A stretch of DNA of 18,057 nt from Actinomycetota bacterium (GTDB lineage: Bacteria > Actinomycetota > Thermoleophilia > Gaiellales > Gaiellaceae): NCBI GenBank assembly GCA_013696185.1, contig JACCZA010000019.1, positions 1-18,057 of the forward strand. The letters are read 5' to 3'. This document shows, one piece after another, positions 13,964-18,057 of this stretch; position 1 is the first letter of the stretch; each line of letters opens with the position of its first letter. The position numbers and the translations under genes were made by a program. The notes under the pieces are model-generated. The model searched no databases. It had not been told where the DNA came from and saw nothing but the letters and a program-made list of their open reading frames with translations.

Positions 13964-13982
13964 GAGGGCCGCTGATCAGGAG

Positions 13983-13988
13983 TAGTGT
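13983..13988 (+). promoter_or_regulatory. Possible -10 element for the gene at 14014
   Basis: TAGTGT lies 25 bases before the GTG, leaving a short leader that contains the AGGAGGT ribosome binding site. No -35 match. Confidence 0.35.
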
Positions 13989-14013
13989 CCTGGCGTCAAT
14001 CGAGGAGGTCCTG

Positions 14014-14292
14014 GTGGCAATCGCACGGATCATCGAGACGCAAATAACAGCCGAGGAGTACGACCAGATGAGGGAACGTCTGGGGATCGGCGACACGCCG
14101 CCGCCCGGAGGGATGTTTCATGTAGCCGCCATCGGCGAGGGCGGCAAGGTACGAATCGTTGAAGTCTGGGACTCGCGCGAAGAAGCCGACGCCTGGGGCG
14201 AGAAGGTCGCCGCGGCCCGTGAGGAAGCAGGCTTTGGCGGGCGCCCGCCGTCGATCGAATACCTCGCGGTTCACCGCATCGTCCAGCGCTAG
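14014..14292 (+). CDS. Small alpha/beta-barrel-like protein (possible ABM/ferredoxin-like fold)
   Basis: 92 residues. It begins VAIARIIETQITAEEYDQMRERLGIGDTPPPGGMFHVAAIGEGGKVRIVEVWDSREEADAWGEKV. The strand-helix-strand-strand-helix rhythm, with a VEVWDSREEADAWGEK segment, is that of small dimeric ferredoxin-like proteins such as antibiotic biosynthesis monooxygenase (ABM) domain or related uncharacterised families. No catalytic residues can be named, so the function is open. The GTG start has a near-perfect AGGAGGT site at 14003-14009, 4 bases away, unlike the leaderless genes around it. G+C content is a little lower than in the neighbours. Confidence 0.8.
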   Translation: MAIARIIETQITAEEYDQMRERLGIGDTPPPGGMFHVAAIGEGGKVRIVEVWDSREEADAWGEKVAAAREEAGFGGRPPSIEYLAVHRIVQR

Positions 14293-14492
14293 CCGGCTTG
14301 GGGCGAGTGGCTCGGCTGCTCGCGCGTTCGGGCCCTACGCGACCTGAGCGATCGACGGCACTGCCCCATCAACGTCACCGAAGTCGTCCGTGCGTGGCGA
14401 TCCAGCACGCGTGACCGCAAGCCCCCGACCGACTCCACGACAGCCAGACGCCGGCGCCGAGGGCGCGAAGCCGACGACGAGCGCCATCCGAC
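14293..14492. other. Gene-free spacer, nothing recognised
   Basis: About 200 bases between the small ABM-like gene and the -10 of the second PAP2 gene. I find no family-like frame, RNA gene or clear hairpin in it. Confidence 0.5.
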
Positions 14493-14498
14493 TACAGT
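14493..14498 (+). promoter_or_regulatory. -10-like element of the second PAP2 gene
   Basis: TACAGT, identical to the hexamer of the protease promoter. It ends 5 bases before the GTG at 14504 and 8 bases before the in-frame TTG at 14507, so by the spacing rule the TTG could be the real start. Confidence 0.5.
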
Positions 14499-14503
14499 AG
14501 GCC

Positions 14504-15220
14504 GTGTTGCACGATCGGGCGCCCGGCCGGGAGCGAATCTCGGCGCTCCTGCGCCGCTCCCGGCGGCTCTTCCTCTACGAGCTCGTCGGCCTGCCCATCG
14601 CCGCGCTCCTCGTGCTCGCAGGCAGCCTCTGGGCCTTCGGCACGCTCGTCGAGGACTTCCTCACCGGGGACCCGATCGTGCGGCTCGACGCGCGGATCGC
14701 GAGCACGCTGCACGCCCACGCGCGGGAGCCGTTCACGAGGATCCTGTCCGTGTTCACCGAAGTCGGCGGGCTCGTCGCGCTCGTGACGCTGACGCTCGTC
14801 GCGGGCGGCTACCTCTATGCGCGCGGGCGCAGGCACCACGCGGCGCTGCTCGCGCTCGCCTTCTCGGGGGCGGAGGTGCTCACAGCCGGCCTCAAGGCAG
14901 GCTTTCACCGGGATCGCCCGAGCTTCGCCGACCCGCTGGCGACCGAGTCGACGTTCTCCTTTCCCAGCGGCCACGCGCTCGTGGCGCTCGCGGTCTACGG
15001 CGCGCTCGCCTTCGTGATCGCGAGCTCGCTCCCGTCCTGGCGGGCGCGAGCGGCGACCTTCGGGGTGACGGGCGTCCTGATCGTGGCGATCGGCTTCAGC
15101 CGCCTGTACCTCGGCGTCCACTACCTCTCCGACGTGCTCGCCGGCTACAGCGCGGGACTCGTGTGGCTCCTCGTCTGCGTCGCCACCGTCCGCCTGTACC
15201 GCGCTCGCCGCACCCTTTGA
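14504..15220 (+). CDS. PAP2-family membrane phosphatase (second copy)
   Basis: 238 residues, about 30 shorter at the N-terminus than the first copy. All PAP2 motifs are intact: K131-x6-R138-P139, P154-S-G-H157 and S199-R200-x5-H206-x3-D210. About six hydrophobic helices are present, with the first at about 24-45. Like the first copy it has E-D-F-L-T-x-D-P (50-57) before the periplasmic loop and the same FSRLYLGVHYLSDVLAG block at the end. Substrate is probably a lipid phosphate or polyprenyl diphosphate. The start is GTG 14504 or TTG 14507. The next gene on the same strand begins 104 bases later with its own ribosome binding site. Confidence 0.88.
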   Translation: MLHDRAPGRERISALLRRSRRLFLYELVGLPIAALLVLAGSLWAFGTLVEDFLTGDPIVRLDARIASTLHAHAREPFTRILSVFTEVGGLVALVTLTLVAGGYLYARGRRHHAALLALAFSGAEVLTAGLKAGFHRDRPSFADPLATESTFSFPSGHALVALAVYGALAFVIASSLPSWRARAATFGVTGVLIVAIGFSRLYLGVHYLSDVLAGYSAGLVWLLVCVATVRLYRARRTL

Positions 15221-15324
15221 GCGCTCCGGGGGTTTTACGTGCCGCTTACCTCGCGCGCACGCGTGAGCGACATCCGTCGAGCATGATGCGCTGGACGGAT
15301 CGGTCGAGTGCAGGAGGTGCTGGG

Positions 15325-15759
15325 ATGGGGACACGGAGGCGAAGGCTCGGGGCATCGGTTGCCGCTGCGACGATCCTCGGCGTGCTCTCCGTCTCGCTCG
15401 GAGGCGCCGGAGCGGCGACTTCGTCGAGCAGCGAGCTCGGACCCGTGCAGCTCGATCGCGCCTCACTCGGGGGACTGTTCTTCAGCCAGCGCTTCGCGCG
15501 TGCCGAGATGGTGCTCATGTTCAACGGCGCCCCCCATGCGATTCGCTTCGATCGCGGGCGGGTGCAGTCGACCGCCGGCGGCACGCTGACGCTGCTCGAG
15601 CGGGACGGGACCGTCGTCTCGGTGCCGGTCAGCCCCGGCGCGATCGTGCGCGTGAACGGCCGCCTCGCGCCGCTCGGCGCCGTGCGGCGAGGGGCGATCG
15701 CGCTGACCGTCCGCGAAGGCGACCGGCCCGCCGAAGCGGTGCACAGCGTCCTTCGCTAG
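15325..15759 (+). CDS. Small secreted protein of unknown function
   Basis: 144 residues. A basic N-terminus (MGTRRRRLG) and hydrophobic core (ASVAAATILGVLSVSLGGA) ending GAGAA form a Sec signal peptide, with cleavage likely near residue 30-31. The mature part is small and strand-rich: ARAEMVLMFNGAPHAIRFDRGRVQS, GGTLTLLERDGTVVSVPVSP and VNGRLAPLGAVRRGAIALTVREG. This alternation of beta strands and turns suggests a compact beta domain exposed outside the cell. The ATG has a strong AGGAGGT site (15312-15318) 6 bases upstream. It lies just before a two-component pair (16 bases to the regulator start), so it may be an accessory or sensed protein of that system; this is inference from position. Confidence 0.75.
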   Translation: MGTRRRRLGASVAAATILGVLSVSLGGAGAATSSSSELGPVQLDRASLGGLFFSQRFARAEMVLMFNGAPHAIRFDRGRVQSTAGGTLTLLERDGTVVSVPVSPGAIVRVNGRLAPLGAVRRGAIALTVREGDRPAEAVHSVLR

Positions 15760-15775
15760 CAGGGCGGAGACGGGC

Positions 15776-16462
15776 TTGGAGCTCGGCCGTGCCACCGGCG
15801 GCACGATCCTCGTCGTCGAGGACGAGCAGGCGATCGGCTCGCTCGTCCGCACCTACCTCGAGCGCGACAGCTTCAACGTCCTCTGGCTGCGCGCCGGCGA
15901 GGAGGCGCTCGCCGAGCTCGACCGGCACCCGATCCGGCTCGTGATCCTCGACATCGGACTGCCCGACATCGACGGATTCGAGGTCTGCCGCCGCGTGCGC
16001 GCACGCTCGTCGGTGCCGATCATCATGCTCACCGCACGCGACGAGGAGCCCGATCGCGTGGCCGGGCTCGAGGTCGGCGCCGACGACTACCTGACGAAGC
16101 CGTTCTCGCCGCGGGAGCTCGTTGCACGGGTCAAGGCGGTGCTGCGGCGGGTGGACGGGCCGACCCAGGACGCGAGCCTCGTCGCGGGCGACGTGATCGT
16201 GCGCCGCGACGGCCGGGAGGTCACGGTCGCCGAGGAGGCGGTCGAGCTGACGGGCAAGGAGTTCGACCTCCTCACATTCCTGCTCGACCACCAGGGCGTC
16301 GTGCTCTCGCGGGAGCTCCTGCTCGACCGCGTGTGGGGGCTGACCTACCCGGGCGGGACGCGCACCGTCGACGTGCACGTCGCCCAGCTGCGGCGGAAGC
16401 TCGGCCGGCCGGAGCTGATCCTGACCGTGCGGGGCTCCGGCTACAAGGCGGCCAGGCACTGA
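15776..16462 (+). CDS. OmpR/PhoB-type response regulator
   Basis: 228 residues. The receiver domain (10-122) has the acidic pocket E15/D16, phospho-acceptor D59 in LVILDIGLPDIDG, T86 in MLTARDE and K108 in YLTKPF. A winged-helix DNA-binding domain (about 130-225) follows with ELTGKEFDLLTFLLDHQG, SRELLLDRVWG, TRTVDVHVAQLRRKLG and VRGSGYKA. It would bind DNA when phosphorylated by the adjacent kinase. The start is a TTG with GGAG (15766-15769) 6 bases upstream; no ATG or GTG precedes the first conserved strand in frame. The stop TGA overlaps the presumed CTG start of the kinase by 3 bases. Confidence 0.93.
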   Translation: MELGRATGGTILVVEDEQAIGSLVRTYLERDSFNVLWLRAGEEALAELDRHPIRLVILDIGLPDIDGFEVCRRVRARSSVPIIMLTARDEEPDRVAGLEVGADDYLTKPFSPRELVARVKAVLRRVDGPTQDASLVAGDVIVRRDGREVTVAEEAVELTGKEFDLLTFLLDHQGVVLSRELLLDRVWGLTYPGGTRTVDVHVAQLRRKLGRPELILTVRGSGYKAARH

Positions 16463-17844
16463 GCGCGGGCCGCGCCCGCCCGGCGTCGCTGCGCACGCGG
16501 CTCTTCGCCGCGATCGCGCTCATCGTCGCCTGCTCTCTCGGCCTGACCCTCGTCGTCGGCTTCCTGCTCGCCCGCCGCTCGGTCGAGCGCGCCACTCTCG
16601 ACGACCTCGGCCGCCAGGCGACGCTGCTCGCCCGGCGCGAGCAGGAGGCGCTCCTGGCGTGCGCCAACCTCGGTCTCGTCCGTGCGTCGCTCGTGCGTGA
16701 GGGCGGGCGCGTCGTGTGCCTGCCGCTCGCGGCGGCGGGCCGGCTCCTGTCCGCCCCGATCCGGCCGGAGGCGCTCCGCGCCGCACCGCTCCAGGGGACG
16801 ACCGAGCTGGACGGTGTCGAGTACCTGTATGCGGCCGCGCCCGTGCCGCAGCGGAAAGTGCTCGTGCTGCTGCGGCCCGCGGGCCTGCGCTCCTCGGACT
16901 GGCGTCCGTTCGCGCAGGGCCTGGCCCTCGCGGGCCTCGTCGGCTCCGCGCTCGCCGCGCTCGTCGCGCTCCTGCTCTCCCGGGCGATCACGAGACCGGT
17001 GGGGCTCGTCGCCGAGGCGAGCCGCAGTCTCGCGGCGGGCGGCTCTCCGGAGCCCGTGCCGGTCGGCGGCTCCGACGAGCTGGCCCAGCTCGCCGCCTCG
17101 TTCAACGAGATGGCCGCGCAGCTCGCACGTGCACGCGAGACCGAGCGCGCCTTCCTGCTCTCGGTCTCCCACGAGCTGAAGACGCCCCTGACCGCGATCA
17201 GGGGCTACGCGGAGGGGCTGGCCGACGATGCGGTCGGAGCCCAGGAGGCGGGCCAGACGATCGCCGTCGAGGCGGGGCGCCTGGAGCGCCTTGTCCAGGA
17301 CCTGCTCGATCTCGCCCGGCTGAACCGCAGTGCCTTCGCCGTCGACAGCGTGCCCGTAGACCTCGGCGAGGCGGCGCGCGAGGTCGTCCGCCGCTACGAG
17401 CCCCAGGCGCGCGGCTTCGACGTCTCGCTCGAGGCGGCGGTCGAGGGGCCGTCGCCCGCGCTCGGCGACGAGGACCGCGTGGTGCAGGTCGTGTCCAACC
17501 TCGTGGAGAACGCGCTCCGCTCGACGCCCGCCGGCGGCACGGTCCGGGTCGAGGCGAGACCGGGGGAGGTTCTGGTCGAGGACACGGGCCCCGGTCTCGA
17601 CCCGCAGGACGTGCCCCGCGCGTTCGAGCGCTTCTACCTGTTCGAGCGCCATCGCGGCAGGCGCGCGGTCGGCACCGGCCTCGGGCTCGCGATCGTGAAG
17701 GACCTGACCGAGGCGATGGGCGGCAGCGTGGAGGTGCGGAGCGGCCCGAGCGGCGGCGCGCGCTTCGTCGTTCGCCTGCCCGTGCCGGCGGCAGGTGACG
17801 CGGGCGAGGCCGCGCCGAGGTCGGCGGCGCTCACGCCCCGCTGA
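16459..17844 (+). CDS. Sensor histidine kinase, probable CTG start
   Basis: About 461 residues. It has a first membrane helix (about 16-38), an extracytoplasmic sensor segment (about 39-148), and a second helix (about 154-174) leading into a HAMP linker (about 175-227). The dimerisation domain carries H238 in SVSHELKTPLTAIRGYAEG; the ATPase domain has the N-box NLVENAL (347-353), VEDTGPGLD (373-381), an F-box-like RAFERFYLFERH and GTGLGLAI (405-412). It partners the upstream regulator. In this frame there is no ATG, GTG or TTG before the first helix after the regulator's stop. The only candidate at the junction is CTG, overlapping the stop as CTGA, the same geometry as the ATGA and GTGA junctions elsewhere here. 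The sensed signal is unknown. Confidence 0.9.
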   Translation: MSAGRARPASLRTRLFAAIALIVACSLGLTLVVGFLLARRSVERATLDDLGRQATLLARREQEALLACANLGLVRASLVREGGRVVCLPLAAAGRLLSAPIRPEALRAAPLQGTTELDGVEYLYAAAPVPQRKVLVLLRPAGLRSSDWRPFAQGLALAGLVGSALAALVALLLSRAITRPVGLVAEASRSLAAGGSPEPVPVGGSDELAQLAASFNEMAAQLARARETERAFLLSVSHELKTPLTAIRGYAEGLADDAVGAQEAGQTIAVEAGRLERLVQDLLDLARLNRSAFAVDSVPVDLGEAAREVVRRYEPQARGFDVSLEAAVEGPSPALGDEDRVVQVVSNLVENALRSTPAGGTVRVEARPGEVLVEDTGPGLDPQDVPRAFERFYLFERHRGRRAVGTGLGLAIVKDLTEAMGGSVEVRSGPSGGARFVVRLPVPAAGDAGEAAPRSAALTPR

Positions 17845-17856
17845 GGGAGCGCCGGG

Positions 17857-18057
17857 ATGCAGGCGACGCGCGTCTGGCTCGAGCAGCTCGAGGCGGGCCT
17901 CGGCACGGAGGCCGGCACCGATCCCTCCGTTCAGCTCGCCTACCTGGCAGGCGTGGACGTGCTGCTCGAGGCCGAGGACGAGGAGGTGCGCGGGGCGCTC
18001 CGCCGTGCCGTGCTGCTCCTGGCGGCCGGCGGCGACCCGCAGCGGGCGCTCGAGGTC
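17857..18057 (+). CDS. Partial gene running off the window, function unknown
   Basis: The first 67 residues are seen: MQATRVWLEQLEAGLGTEAG, then SVQLAYLAGVDVLLEAEDEEVRGALRRAVLLLAAGGDPQRALEV, open to the last base. It is leucine-, alanine- and glutamate-rich and probably all-helical, with no membrane segment. An AGGGAG site (17844-17849) lies 7 bases before the ATG, and the gene follows the kinase stop by 12 bases. It is therefore probably part of the two-component operon. I cannot name a family from this portion. Confidence 0.75.
   Translation, partial: MQATRVWLEQLEAGLGTEAGTDPSVQLAYLAGVDVLLEAEDEEVRGALRRAVLLLAAGGDPQRALEV

Noticed and set aside
13904..13975. A 23-codon frame with TTG start after GGAGGAG between the two small genes
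   Set aside because: The spacing from the GGAGGAG to TTG is only about 2 bases, it overlaps the inverted repeat, and it is too short to judge.
11149..14500. Genomic island inserted at the tRNA
   Set aside because: No integrase and no second copy of the tRNA 3' end is visible; slightly different composition in 12-14 kb is not enough.
1..18057. CRISPR array, toxin-antitoxin pair, phage or defence cluster
   Set aside because: I saw no spaced direct repeats, no nuclease, helicase, reverse transcriptase or recombinase motifs, and no small gene pair typical of toxin-antitoxin modules. The methyltransferase stands alone.

Overview
The window is a GC-rich stretch of bacterial chromosome (about 70% G+C by eye) with frequent GTG starts, tightly packed genes and almost no AT-rich spacer. 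Gene content (DUF1990 pair, DUF1361, DUF1232/YkvA, membrane-anchored trypsin-like protease, an OmpR/HK pair with a TTG start) and the many start codons lying 5-8 bases after a TAnnnT hexamer point to a high-GC actinobacterium. A Thermoleophilia/Gaiella-like lineage is my best guess, but that is an inference and not a measurement. Nothing looks like phage, plasmid or a large genomic island.

Layout. (1) 1-2353, plus strand: the end of a glyoxalase/VOC gene, overlapping by 4 bases the start of a fused alpha+beta E1 subunit of a 2-oxoacid/acetoin-type dehydrogenase. (2) 2350-3996, minus strand: a DUF1232 membrane protein translationally coupled to an MFS transporter that carries a single-base frameshift near 2989. 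(3) 4093-4306: a 58-residue CxCHPxCxC mini-protein with a clear promoter; 4425-4789 holds a degraded remnant of a larger protein. (4) 4800-5927, minus: an apparently orphan DNA methyltransferase, divergent from (5) a PAP2 phosphatase (5987-6796) whose stop codon abuts a 163-bp nearly palindromic MITE-like element. (6) 7013-9918, plus: membrane-anchored serine protease, a conserved hypothetical protein, a DUF1361 membrane protein and a PuuD-like class I amidotransferase. (7) 9882-10913, minus: a cupin protein and a YjbQ-family protein separated by a strong hairpin. (8) 11149-11221: a tRNA with CAT anticodon, followed by a SAM methyltransferase with a one-base deletion. (9) 12212-13607, minus: two coupled DUF1990-type paralogues; 13653-14292, plus: two small proteins. 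(10) 14504-15220: a second PAP2 phosphatase. (11) 15325-17844: a secreted small protein, an OmpR-type response regulator and a sensor histidine kinase, apparently one operon, followed by a partial gene running off the window.

The most coherent unexpected signal is the promoter architecture. Nine protein genes and the tRNA have a -10-like hexamer ending 5-8 bases (mostly 7-8) before the start codon or the mature tRNA 5' end. This predicts widespread leaderless transcription here, possibly including a tRNA made without a 5' leader. Other points worth a second look are the palindromic element, the Cys-rich mini-protein, two point frameshifts, the orphan methyltransferase with an internal Cys/His cluster, and the probable CTG start of the histidine kinase. 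I did not find a convincing new defence or mobile system.
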